Below, piece by piece: positions 53,848 to 61,511 of a DNA stretch of 64,000 nucleotides. The position numbers were made by a program, and so were the translations under genes. The notes beneath the pieces are model-generated. The model ran no database searches, was not told the origin of the DNA, and saw only the letters and a program-made list of their open reading frames with translations. The stretch's first letter is position 1, and every line of letters starts with the position of its first letter. Origin of the DNA: JAHFRG01 sp035624615 (lineage in GTDB: Bacteria; Pseudomonadota; Gammaproteobacteria; Burkholderiales; JAHFRG01). Where the stretch lies: assembly GCA_035624615.1 (NCBI GenBank), contig DASPRE010000054.1, positions 1 to 64,000 on the forward strand, written 5' to 3'.

Positions 53848-55356
53848 ATGCCCAGAACACTGTGTATTATTCTAATGCTGATCACGCCCGCGGTATTCGC
53901 CGAAGCCACGCTCAATATCGGCTCCAAGCGGTTCACCGAATCCTATATTCTCGGCGAAATTCTGACTCAGGCCGCAGGATATGCCAACGAAGCAAAGGTG
54001 GTCCACAAACAGGGACTGGGCAACACCGGGATATTGTTTGCCGCATTGCAAAGCGGGAGCATCGACATTTATCCGGAATATTCCGGGACCATCTGGTTCG
54101 AGTTGCTGAAAAAGAGTGCGGCCGGAGATCTCGCAGCGCTCAATCGCGCGCTTGCCCCACTCGGCTTGGCGGCGGCCATTCCGATCGGGTTCAACAACAC
54201 TTACGCACTCGCGATGCAAGATGCCCGCGCGGCCAAACTCGGTATTTCGAGCATCAGCGATCTTGCTTACCATCCTGAACTGAAGTTCGGACTGTCGCAG
54301 GAATTCCTGAACCGCAAGGACGGATGGTTGCAACTCAAAAGCGCATATGCGCTGCCGTTAGAACCGCTAGGCCTCGATCACGGTCTGGCTTATGAAGCGC
54401 TGACCGAAGGCAAGATAGATGTCATGGATATTTACTCCACCGATGCCAAAATCGCCAAATACCATTTGCGCGTGCTCAACGATGACAAACACATTTTCCC
54501 CTCTTACGATGCGTTGTTGCTTTATCGCAGCGATGTGCCGGGTCGTTTTCCCAAAACCTGGGCGGCGCTAGAGAAACTAGAGGGAAAGATTTCCGCAAAT
54601 CAAATGGCGGCGATGAACGCTGAAGCGGAGCTTGAAGGTAAACCTTTTCCCGCAATCGCTGCCGATTTCCTCGCTTCCGGAACAGTACCAAAGCCGGGCG
54701 GCCGGGCCAGCAAAAATTTGTTAAGGCTCATTTTTGCTGTGGACTTCTGGCGCCTGACCGCTGAACATTTGCTTCTGGTATTTGTGTCGCTTGGCGGAGC
54801 GATAGTGCTGGGCATTCCACTCGGGGTCTGCGCCGCCCACGTGCCCGTGGCCAGGCAGCCAATTCTTTCTGTGGTCGGAGTAATTCAGACCTTGCCATCG
54901 CTCGCACTGCTCGCATTTCTGATTTCCATGCTCGGCACCATCGGTGTAATTCCGGCGCTGATCGCGCTGTTTCTTTATGCGCTGCTCCCGATTGTGCGAA
55001 ATACTCATGCCGGTATTAGCGACATCCAGCCTTCGCTTACAGAGGCGGCGCAATCGCTGGGGCTGCCATTCTTCGCGCGCCTGCGGCTGATTGAACTGCC
55101 GCTGGCGTCGCGCGCGATTCTTGCCGGTATAAAAACCTCCGCAGTCATTAATGTTGGGACGGCGACCATTGCCGCTTTTGTCGGCGCCGGCGGTTATGGC
55201 GAGCGCATTGTTCAGGGCTTGGCGTTAAACGATGCTGCAACCATGCTTGCCGGGGCGATTCCCGCCGCGGCGCTGGCGCTGCTGCTGCAAGGTGGTTTTG
55301 AATTGCTTGACCGCTGGCTGATTCCCGCGGGATTAAGGGCAGCTACTTCGGCTTGA
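53848..55356 (+). CDS. Osmoprotectant ABC transporter, fused binding protein and permease
   Basis: 502 residues. Residues about 1-285 are an OpuCC-type binding domain with signal peptide and LNIGSKRFTESYILGEILTQAAG, KQGLGNTGILFAALQSGSIDIYPEYSGT. Residues about 295-502 are the permease: helices, EAAQSLGLPFFARLRLIELPLA and GTATIAAFVGAGGYGERI. Fusions of this kind exist in several bacteria; glycine betaine or a related quaternary amine is the expected substrate. The 3' end overlaps the convergent methyltransferase gene by 14 bases. Confidence 0.92.
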   Translation: MPRTLCIILMLITPAVFAEATLNIGSKRFTESYILGEILTQAAGYANEAKVVHKQGLGNTGILFAALQSGSIDIYPEYSGTIWFELLKKSAAGDLAALNRALAPLGLAAAIPIGFNNTYALAMQDARAAKLGISSISDLAYHPELKFGLSQEFLNRKDGWLQLKSAYALPLEPLGLDHGLAYEALTEGKIDVMDIYSTDAKIAKYHLRVLNDDKHIFPSYDALLLYRSDVPGRFPKTWAALEKLEGKISANQMAAMNAEAELEGKPFPAIAADFLASGTVPKPGGRASKNLLRLIFAVDFWRLTAEHLLLVFVSLGGAIVLGIPLGVCAAHVPVARQPILSVVGVIQTLPSLALLAFLISMLGTIGVIPALIALFLYALLPIVRNTHAGISDIQPSLTEAAQSLGLPFFARLRLIELPLASRAILAGIKTSAVINVGTATIAAFVGAGGYGERIVQGLALNDAATMLAGAIPAAALALLLQGGFELLDRWLIPAGLRAATSA

Positions 55357-56170
55357 CGAATTTCAGCGTCATTCGGTCTGACTCGCCAATGGCGAGATAT
55401 TTTTCCCGGTCCTGGTCGCCGAGGCGGAGCGTCGGCGGCAGAGTCCACACCCCTTTGGGATAGTCCTTGGTGTCTTTGGGATTGGCGTTGATTTCCGATT
55501 TAGCGATCAGCCTGAAACCGGCGTGCCGCGCGAGCTCAATCACATAATCTTCGGTTACATAGCCGCTGCGTATCATCTCTTGCAGCGGCGTTCCTGGTTT
55601 GGCTCGATGATCGGTGACACCGAGGGTGCCACCGGGTTTCAATGCGACATAAAATGCCTTGAAAGTGGCTTCAGCATTGCCGTCTTTCGCCCAGTTGTGC
55701 ACGTTGCGAAAAGTCAGCACCATGTCCGCCGAGCCAGGCGGAGCAATCGTGGTGTGTTCCGGCGCCTGCAGCTGAGTGAGAATGATCTTGTCGTATATTT
55801 CGGGATATTGTGCGAGTTTTTTCAGATATTCCCGCCCGATTTCCCTGCGGATGTCGGGAGTAGCCTTTGATTGTAAGGCGAGGCCCGCCTCATAGAGCCT
55901 GCCTTTATCTCGCAAAACCGGCGCGAGGATTTCAGTGTACCAGCCGCCGCCCGGCCAGATCTCTACTACCGTCATGTTCGCTTCAAGCCCGAAAAACAGC
56001 AATGTTTCCTTGGGATGGCGGTAAACATCGCGCGCCTTGTTTTTCGCGTCGCGATGATCTCCTGCGATGGCCTGGTCTAGCAACAGTTCGGTGTCGCTTG
56101 CCGCGGAAGCGGATGAAGAGAAACACGCCAACATGGTTGAAAACAGTATTGCTCTCTTAAGCCGTTTCAT
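55343..56170 (-). CDS. Exported class I SAM-dependent methyltransferase-like protein
   Basis: 275 residues from the ATG at 56170 (GCGGAG upstream), with a signal peptide (AILFSTMLACFSSSASA). The methyltransferase fold starts VVEIWPGGGWYTEILAPVLRDKGRLYEA and continues DMVLTFRNVHNW and GGTLGVTDHRAKP, but the glycine-rich motif WPGGGW is atypical. Location in the periplasm, where SAM is not expected, makes a classical methyl transfer doubtful. Confidence 0.82.
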   Translation of the reverse strand: MKRLKRAILFSTMLACFSSSASAASDTELLLDQAIAGDHRDAKNKARDVYRHPKETLLFFGLEANMTVVEIWPGGGWYTEILAPVLRDKGRLYEAGLALQSKATPDIRREIGREYLKKLAQYPEIYDKIILTQLQAPEHTTIAPPGSADMVLTFRNVHNWAKDGNAEATFKAFYVALKPGGTLGVTDHRAKPGTPLQEMIRSGYVTEDYVIELARHAGFRLIAKSEINANPKDTKDYPKGVWTLPPTLRLGDQDREKYLAIGESDRMTLKFVKPK

Positions 56171-56415
56171 TTTAGCTCCGCGGGAATTATCAAGCATACC
56201 TGATTCTGACCGGCTTCTGCCTGAATAGTGCAATCTGTAACCAGCCGGTGAGAGCAAGCGTGGCAGTATCGGCACTGCCGGAAATCGCGCAGCCCAGCGG
56301 GCCATCGAACCACTTGATTCGGCGATCCCGGGAAGAGATATGGACGAGGCAATGAGCTGCCCCCGACTTTGACTCCTTATCTCAACCCTCTCCTGCGAGC
56401 GCGCTCGAACTCCGG

Positions 56416-56790
56416 CTACTGCTTGTGCACATGCACGACACCGGTCATGAAGGGATGCAAGGTGCAGATGTAACTGAAGTCACCTTCGCTGGCAAAAGTA
56501 TGCTCGAACTTGTCGTCGGTATCCAAACCTTTCGAGGCAAAACTCTTGTCGTTGCTGGTCACCGTATGCGGCGTTTCGTCGCGATTGGTCCAGATGACCT
56601 TGGTGCCGGGTGCAATGGTAATGTCCTTCGGCGAGAACGCGAACTTCGTGATATTGACATCGACGGCCGCCACAGGCGGAGCTGCCGCCGCGAAAATCGC
56701 AGGCATCACGAAGGCTGTGCATAAGACCAGCCCAAGAGCGGCGCAGGCGCGAAGCAGACGGATGGTGTTGCGAGAGAAAGCGTAGCTCAT
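56416..56790 (-). CDS. Cupredoxin (plastocyanin-type) copper protein
   Basis: 124 residues: signal peptide (LGLVLCTAFVMPAIFAAAA) and a type I copper fold with ligands His in DETPHTVTS, Cys in FSYICTLHPFM, then His and Met. It follows the metallophosphoesterase gene by 57 bases on the same strand and has no promoter motif of its own that I can see. Confidence 0.93.
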   Translation of the reverse strand: MSYAFSRNTIRLLRACAALGLVLCTAFVMPAIFAAAAPPVAAVDVNITKFAFSPKDITIAPGTKVIWTNRDETPHTVTSNDKSFASKGLDTDDKFEHTFASEGDFSYICTLHPFMTGVVHVHKQ

Positions 56791-56846
56791 GTTACTTTCC
56801 TTTTATACAATGACAAATTTCGCAAACTTGGGCACCTGGCGGCGGT

Positions 56847-57809
56847 TCAGCGATCGAGCGGCCTGTCGATCAGCGCAAGTTCATGCCGTCCGCGCACAAC
56901 GCTGAGCTGGCGCGTGCCAAGCACCTTGCCGAGTTCGCCGGCGGGCACTGTTACCGGACCGGGCTCGCCAATGCCCGCCTGTCCGGGTGTGGGCAATGGG
57001 TAGGCGAGTGACATCGCCGTGTGCAGCGCGATATGGCCTTCGACCTTCTGCAGAACTTGATGGATATGTCCGTTCAGCACTGTGACCGATCCGAACGGAC
57101 GCAACAGCGCCGTCGCCTGCACGGAATCGGCCGTGCCCCAACCCCAGGGTTCCCAAATCGTCCACAGCGGAATATGGGCGAGCACCACGATTGGTGTTGA
57201 GTGCGAGACGCGCGCGAGATCGCCTTTCATCCAGGTGATTTGCTCGTCGCCTAGCGCCGCCATCGTGCCCATCTTAAAGTTAAGCACATTGTTCAAGCCG
57301 ATGAAATGCACGCCGCCCTGATCAAAGCTGTACCAGGACTTGCCATTGCCATCGTGATCGAAAAACTTGAGATAGCCGTTCACGCCTTCATCGATCGCGT
57401 CGTGTTCGCCCGGAATCGTATGCACGCGGTCAACATGGATTTCCTTCAGCACCTCGCGCGCCTGACTGAATTCCTCGGGTTTCGACAAATGGCTCACATC
57501 GCCGGTATGTACCACGAAGGCTGGCGGTTGCGATAGCGCGTTGATGTCGGCGATGGCGCGGCGCAGGCTGCCGACAACGTCGGGATTGGCCGCTTTGTGA
57601 AAGCCGATATGGGTATCGCTAATCTGTACGAACGTCAGCGCATTCTTTTCGGCCGCTGCGGGGGTGCCCGTGCTCGTCGCGCCGAGCGCACGCGGAACAC
57701 CGCCGGCAACTGTCCAGACGACAGCGGCGCCGGTCCAGGCGGCTAGACAGCTCAATGCCTGGCGGCGGGCAGGATTGTGGCCGGGGTCAGCGGGGTCATA
57801 TTTGCTCAT
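56847..57809 (-). CDS. Exported metallophosphoesterase
   Basis: 320 residues with an N-terminal leader carrying ARRQAL (twin-Arg-like) and a hydrophobic stretch. Calcineurin-like metal sites: DTHIG, VHTGDVSH, PGEHDA, LAHIPLW and LNGHIHQVL. Substrate unknown. An ECF-type promoter lies upstream and the cupredoxin gene downstream. Confidence 0.9.
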   Translation of the reverse strand: MSKYDPADPGHNPARRQALSCLAAWTGAAVVWTVAGGVPRALGATSTGTPAAAEKNALTFVQISDTHIGFHKAANPDVVGSLRRAIADINALSQPPAFVVHTGDVSHLSKPEEFSQAREVLKEIHVDRVHTIPGEHDAIDEGVNGYLKFFDHDGNGKSWYSFDQGGVHFIGLNNVLNFKMGTMAALGDEQITWMKGDLARVSHSTPIVVLAHIPLWTIWEPWGWGTADSVQATALLRPFGSVTVLNGHIHQVLQKVEGHIALHTAMSLAYPLPTPGQAGIGEPGPVTVPAGELGKVLGTRQLSVVRGRHELALIDRPLDR

Positions 57810-57851
57810 TTGAGTCTCCTTTTGTATTAAGTTTAAGGTAGTCCTTAACCT

Positions 57852-57882
57852 GTATTACTGAATTCGCAACCGAAATATTCCC
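57852..57882 (-). promoter_or_regulatory. ECF-sigma promoter of metallophosphoesterase-cupredoxin
   Basis: Minus strand GGGAATA (57882-57876), 17 bases, GTAATAC (57858-57852). Same elements and same spacing as upstream of the sigma gene and of the small exported protein. The start would be near 57845, 36 bases before the ATG at 57809. Confidence 0.72.
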
Positions 57883-57902
57883 CGAAGTTGCCTTCGGGGA
57901 AT
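57877..57902 (-). terminator. Hairpin after the small exported protein gene, overlapping the next promoter
   Basis: ATTCCCCGAAG (57877-57887), loop TTGC, CTTCGGGGAAT (57892-57902): eleven perfect base pairs. It lies 33 bases after the small gene and would be a terminator, but the U run is poor. Its lower arm contains the -35 box of the metallophosphoesterase promoter. Confidence 0.45.
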
Positions 57903-57935
57903 TCCGGAAATTAACTATTCAGACTCGAGGTATTA

Positions 57936-58184
57936 CTAGCCGCCCTGGTTGCTGGGAAGCAATTGGCTATCGAGCCATGAGTCGGGCGAGCTGTTTGTCT
58001 TGTCCGCCGGCTCGATCACTTGCTTCTGGGATTCCGTGCAGGGGATGTCCCCGTATTGCTGGGAATTGCGCGCCATTTTGACTTCTACTTTAGCGTCTTC
58101 CGCTGCAAGAGCAGGCTGAAGCGCAGAGATCGAAAGCAGGGCGCCCAATGCAAGAGCTGACAACTTGTTGCTGTACGTAAACAT
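57936..58184 (-). CDS. Small exported protein under ECF control
   Basis: 82 residues from the ATG at 58184, with TAGGAG eight bases upstream. A signal peptide (KLSALALGALLSISALQPALA) leaves a mature protein of about 55 residues, AEDAKVEVKMARNSQQYGDIP..., with a single Cys (IPCTES) and a polar Ser/Asn-rich tail. I do not recognise a family. The ECF-type promoter upstream and the divergent sigma gene suggest it is a main product of that regulon. Confidence 0.78.
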   Translation of the reverse strand: MFTYSNKLSALALGALLSISALQPALAAEDAKVEVKMARNSQQYGDIPCTESQKQVIEPADKTNSSPDSWLDSQLLPSNQGG

Positions 58185-58246
58185 TTTTGAATCTCCTATA
58201 TGAAGGTTTAGGTGTGACGATCTGCCAATCAAACCGTCTACACCCT

Positions 58247-58277
58247 GCATAACTTGCGAGCCTCAATTAATATTCCC
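58247..58277 (-). promoter_or_regulatory. ECF-sigma promoter of the small exported protein gene
   Basis: Minus strand GGGAATA (58277-58271), 17 bases, GTTATGC (58253-58247). The start would be about 56 bases before the ATG. Confidence 0.7.
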
Positions 58278-58300
58278 CGATTTCGTTTTAATTTAAGTTT

Positions 58301-58331
58301 GGGAATAAAATAAGCAGATACCAGGTAATAC
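58301..58331 (+). promoter_or_regulatory. ECF-sigma autoregulatory promoter
   Basis: Plus strand GGGAATA (58301-58307), 17 bases, GTAATAC (58325-58331), 16 bases before the sigma gene TTG start. The leader would be very short. Confidence 0.7.
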
Positions 58332-58346
58332 ATAATAGGAAGAGCC

Positions 58347-58865
58347 TTGAGCGACACGAATCGACGCTTTGAAAAAGTCGCGCTGCCGCATCTCAGCGCC
58401 GCCTATAACCTGGCGCGGTGGCTGACCCGGAATGATCACGACGCGGAGGATATGGTGCAGGAAGCGTACTTGCGCGCTTTTAAGTTTTTTGACAGCTTTC
58501 GGGGAGATGATGGACGCGCCTGGCTGCTGGCCATCGTGCGCAATACTTGTTACACCTGGTTGAAACAGAATCGCATCCAGGAGCTGCACGATTCTTTTGA
58601 CGAAGAGGCGCACGCCGAAGCGGACAGCGGTAGCGATCCGCAAACCTTCATGCTGCAAAACGCCGACAAGAAGTTGCTTGACCGTGCGCTTGAAGCACTG
58701 CCGCTGGAATTCAGGGAAATATTGATTATGCGAGAGCTTGAAGATCTTTCCTACAAGGAAATTGCGACGGTGGCAGGCATTCCGCTGGGCACGGTGATGT
58801 CGCGGCTCGCCCGCGCTAGGAACATGCTTCGCGCTTCGCTTGAACGGAATATGCAGGAGAAATGA
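58347..58865 (+). CDS. ECF-type RNA polymerase sigma factor
   Basis: 172 residues from a TTG at 58347 with AGGAAG upstream; no ATG lies early in frame. Region 2: YNLARWLTRNDHDAEDMVQEAYLRAFKFF. Region 4: EFREILIMRELEDLSYKEIATVAGIPLGTVMSRLARARNMLR. No regions 1 or 3. Its stop overlaps the anti-sigma start region. Likely controlled by the anti-sigma that follows and by its own promoter. Confidence 0.94.
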   Translation: MSDTNRRFEKVALPHLSAAYNLARWLTRNDHDAEDMVQEAYLRAFKFFDSFRGDDGRAWLLAIVRNTCYTWLKQNRIQELHDSFDEEAHAEADSGSDPQTFMLQNADKKLLDRALEALPLEFREILIMRELEDLSYKEIATVAGIPLGTVMSRLARARNMLRASLERNMQEK

Positions 58866-58866
58866 A

Positions 58867-59643
58867 ATGAATTGCGATGAAAGCCGGAATCTGATTCACG
58901 GCTACCTCGATAGGGAAATCGATTTGGTGCGTGCTATGGAAATTGAAAAGCACCTTGAGGGCTGCGCTGCTTGCAAGGGGGTTTACTCTCGGGAGACCGC
59001 TATGCGATCCGCTATTCGTGAGCGCGGGAGCTATTATGTTGCGCCAAAATATCTTGAAGCGCGCATCCGTGCTGCGCTGCCCAAGCCCCGCAAAAAAGCG
59101 ACTGTATTCGGACAGCCAAGCTTGAACTTGTTAGGTTTTGCCGCTTCAATGGCTTTTGCAGTGGTAATTACCTGGGGCGTAGCGATGCAGCTCAATACGG
59201 CTACTGCAAATGATCGTCTTGCGGATGAAATCCTCTCAGCCCATGTACGCTCGCTGATGGCGAATCATTTGGTGGATGTTGATTCGTCAGACAAGCACAC
59301 GGTGAAGCCTTGGTTTAATGGCAAGTTGGATTTCTCACCTGAGGTTTTCGATTTGGCTGCGCAGGATTTTCCGTTGATCGGCGGCCGTCTTGATTACATC
59401 AATGGCAGACCGGTGGCTGCGCTGGTATACCGGCATCGCAAGCATTTCATCAATTTTTTTCATTGGCCTGATGAATCGCAGGAGAAAAACTTCGTACGTA
59501 CGAAAACCAAGCAGGGGTATAACCTGGTTTACTGGGCAAATTCGGGAATGGGATATTGTTGGGTGGTTTCCGACTTGCAGGAGAACGAGCTCATGCAGTT
59601 TGTGAAACTTTTGCAACAGCAACAGCGCGCGGCCGTGTCGTGA
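58867..59643 (+). CDS. Anti-sigma factor with zf-HC2 domain and one TM helix
   Basis: 258 residues from the ATG at 58867, one base after the sigma stop. N-terminal zinc-binding anti-sigma domain MNCDESRNLIHGYLDRE with HLEGCAACK (HxxxCxxC), then a membrane helix (LLGFAASMAFAVVITWGVAM) and a periplasmic part of about 150 residues. Should hold the sigma factor at the membrane until a signal acts on the periplasmic part or zinc site. Confidence 0.92.
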   Translation: MNCDESRNLIHGYLDREIDLVRAMEIEKHLEGCAACKGVYSRETAMRSAIRERGSYYVAPKYLEARIRAALPKPRKKATVFGQPSLNLLGFAASMAFAVVITWGVAMQLNTATANDRLADEILSAHVRSLMANHLVDVDSSDKHTVKPWFNGKLDFSPEVFDLAAQDFPLIGGRLDYINGRPVAALVYRHRKHFINFFHWPDESQEKNFVRTKTKQGYNLVYWANSGMGYCWVVSDLQENELMQFVKLLQQQQRAAVS

Positions 59644-59647
59644 GGCG

Positions 59648-61366
59648 TTACTTTTTCGGAATGTAAAGATCGGTGACGGTGCCTTCCGCCACTTCGGCGG
59701 AGAAAAACACCGTTTCTGACAGCGTGGGATGCGGATGGATGGTGAGAGCAATATCCTGCGCGTCGGCTCCCATTTCCAGCGCGAGCACGGTTTCGGAAAT
59801 CAGCTCGCCTGCGTTTGGCCCGACTATGCCTGCGCCGAGGAGTCTGTTGGTGCTCTTGTCGAATAACAACTTGCTCATACCTTCATCGCGTCCCTGCGCG
59901 AGGGCGCGCCCGCTTGCCGCCCAGGGAAATACCGCCTTTTCAAATTCGATGCCTTGTTCGCTGGCTTGAATTTCGGTGAAGCCCATCCACGCCACTTCCG
60001 GGTCGGTGTAGGCCACCGAAGGAATAGTGCGCGCATCAAACGCCACCTTATGTCCGGCTATGACTTCGGCAGCAACCCTGCCCTCATGGCTTGCCTTGTG
60101 CGCAAGCATTGGTTCTCCAACAATATCGCCAATTGCGAAAATGTGCGGCACGTTGGTGCGCATTTGCTTGTCAACCGGGATAATTCCTTTGTCAGTCACC
60201 TGAACACCGGCATTCTCTGCACCTATCGCTTTGCCATTGGATTTTCTGCCAACCGCTACCAGGACGCGGTCGAATAGCTGCGGTTTCGGCGCATTGTTTC
60301 CATCAAAATGAACTTTTAATCCGTCCTTTTGTGCTTCGATTTTTGCAGCTTCGGTATTGAGGTAAATTCCCTCGTAGCGCTTTTCGATGCGTTTTTGCAG
60401 GGGCTTGATAAGATCGCGATCCGCACCGAGCATCAATCCATCGAGCAGTTCCACCACGCTGATTTTCGAGCCCAGCGCGTCGTACACACACGCCAATTCC
60501 AAACCGATAATGCCACCGCCAATTACCAGCAATCTTGGCGGAATATCCCGAATTTGCAGCGCACTCGTTGAATCCATAATGCGCAGGTCGTCTGGGTAAC
60601 CCGGAATTTTCGCCGCCTGCGATCCCGCTGCGATAATGCAGTAATCGAAGGACACTGTTTTCCCGCCATCTCTGGTTTGCACCTGCATCATATTCGGTGA
60701 TGCGAACTGGGCCACGCCTTGCACTACCTGCACCTTGCGCTGCCGGGCGAGTCCCGCAAGGCCCTTGCTGAGCTTGGCGGTCACGCTCTGCTTCCAGCCT
60801 CGAAGTTTGTCGGTTTCGATTTCGGGTTTGCCGAAATTCACGCCTTGACGAGCCATCTCCTCCGCTTCGCTGATAACCTTCGCTACGTGCAGCAATGCTT
60901 TCGATGGAATGCATCCGACGTTGAGGCAAACGCCGCCCAGATCGGAATAGCGTTCGATCAATACCACCTGCTTCCCCAGATCGGCGGCGCGGAACGCCGC
61001 AGTATAACCGCCCGGCCCGGCGCCCAGCACCACGACTTCGGCACGAATATCAGCACTGCCGGGTTTGCCAGCCTGAACAACGGGCGTGGGTTTAAGCGGT
61101 TCAGCGGTTTCGGCAGTTACTGAAGCTACAGCTTCCAAAGTGAGAATCAATGAGCCTTCAGATACCTTGTCGCCGGTTTTGATCCTGAGCTCCTTCACCA
61201 CGCCCGCCTGAGGGGCGGGAATATCCATGGTTGCCTTGTCAGATTCCAACGTGACCAGCGGATCTTCCTTGGCGACTTTGTCCCCAGGTTTCACCAGCAC
61301 TTCAATTATCGGTACATCCCTGAAATCGCCGATATCGGGGATCGTGACGTCGATGAGCTTGTTCAT
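59648..61366 (-). CDS. lpdA: Dihydrolipoyl dehydrogenase with N-terminal lipoyl domain
   Basis: 572 residues: lipoyl domain (residues about 1-80, lipoylated Lys in LESDKATMDIPAP), Ala/Pro linker, then flavoprotein disulfide reductase with VVLGAGPGGYTAAFRAADLG, redox Cys pair GGVCLNVGCIPSKAL and C-terminal TIHPHPTLSE with the active His. E3 of pyruvate dehydrogenase, in the form found in betaproteobacteria. No aceE or aceF gene is beside it in the window. Confidence 0.95.
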   Translation of the reverse strand: MNKLIDVTIPDIGDFRDVPIIEVLVKPGDKVAKEDPLVTLESDKATMDIPAPQAGVVKELRIKTGDKVSEGSLILTLEAVASVTAETAEPLKPTPVVQAGKPGSADIRAEVVVLGAGPGGYTAAFRAADLGKQVVLIERYSDLGGVCLNVGCIPSKALLHVAKVISEAEEMARQGVNFGKPEIETDKLRGWKQSVTAKLSKGLAGLARQRKVQVVQGVAQFASPNMMQVQTRDGGKTVSFDYCIIAAGSQAAKIPGYPDDLRIMDSTSALQIRDIPPRLLVIGGGIIGLELACVYDALGSKISVVELLDGLMLGADRDLIKPLQKRIEKRYEGIYLNTEAAKIEAQKDGLKVHFDGNNAPKPQLFDRVLVAVGRKSNGKAIGAENAGVQVTDKGIIPVDKQMRTNVPHIFAIGDIVGEPMLAHKASHEGRVAAEVIAGHKVAFDARTIPSVAYTDPEVAWMGFTEIQASEQGIEFEKAVFPWAASGRALAQGRDEGMSKLLFDKSTNRLLGAGIVGPNAGELISETVLALEMGADAQDIALTIHPHPTLSETVFFSAEVAEGTVTDLYIPKK

Positions 61367-61410
61367 AGAAGCGTAAATTAATGACCTGGGCGAAAATCTA
61401 AAACAACAGA

Positions 61411-61479
61411 CAGGATTTACAGGATTTCAATCGATGGCAGGATAAATTAGGTTGATCCCGATAAATCCAGTTAATCCCG
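61411..61479. repeat. Imperfect inverted repeat of GGATT units
   Basis: CAGGATTTACAGGATTT (61411-61427) faces GATAAATCCAGTTAATCCCG (61460-61479), whose reverse complement CGGGATTAACTGGATTTATC is nearly the same sequence. Within each arm the GGATT unit is repeated. It lies between lpdA and proA and resembles dispersed GGATTnAC-type repeats recalled from related genomes. Confidence 0.55.
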
Positions 61480-61511
61480 CTTATTTGTTTTTCGTCATTG
61501 TGGCTTGCAGT

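Noticed and set aside
56167..56352. A 61-codon minus-strand frame between the cupredoxin and methyltransferase genes
   Set aside because: No ribosome site and a low-information sequence; it overlaps the methyltransferase leader. The 245-base gap otherwise shows no gene or clear signal.
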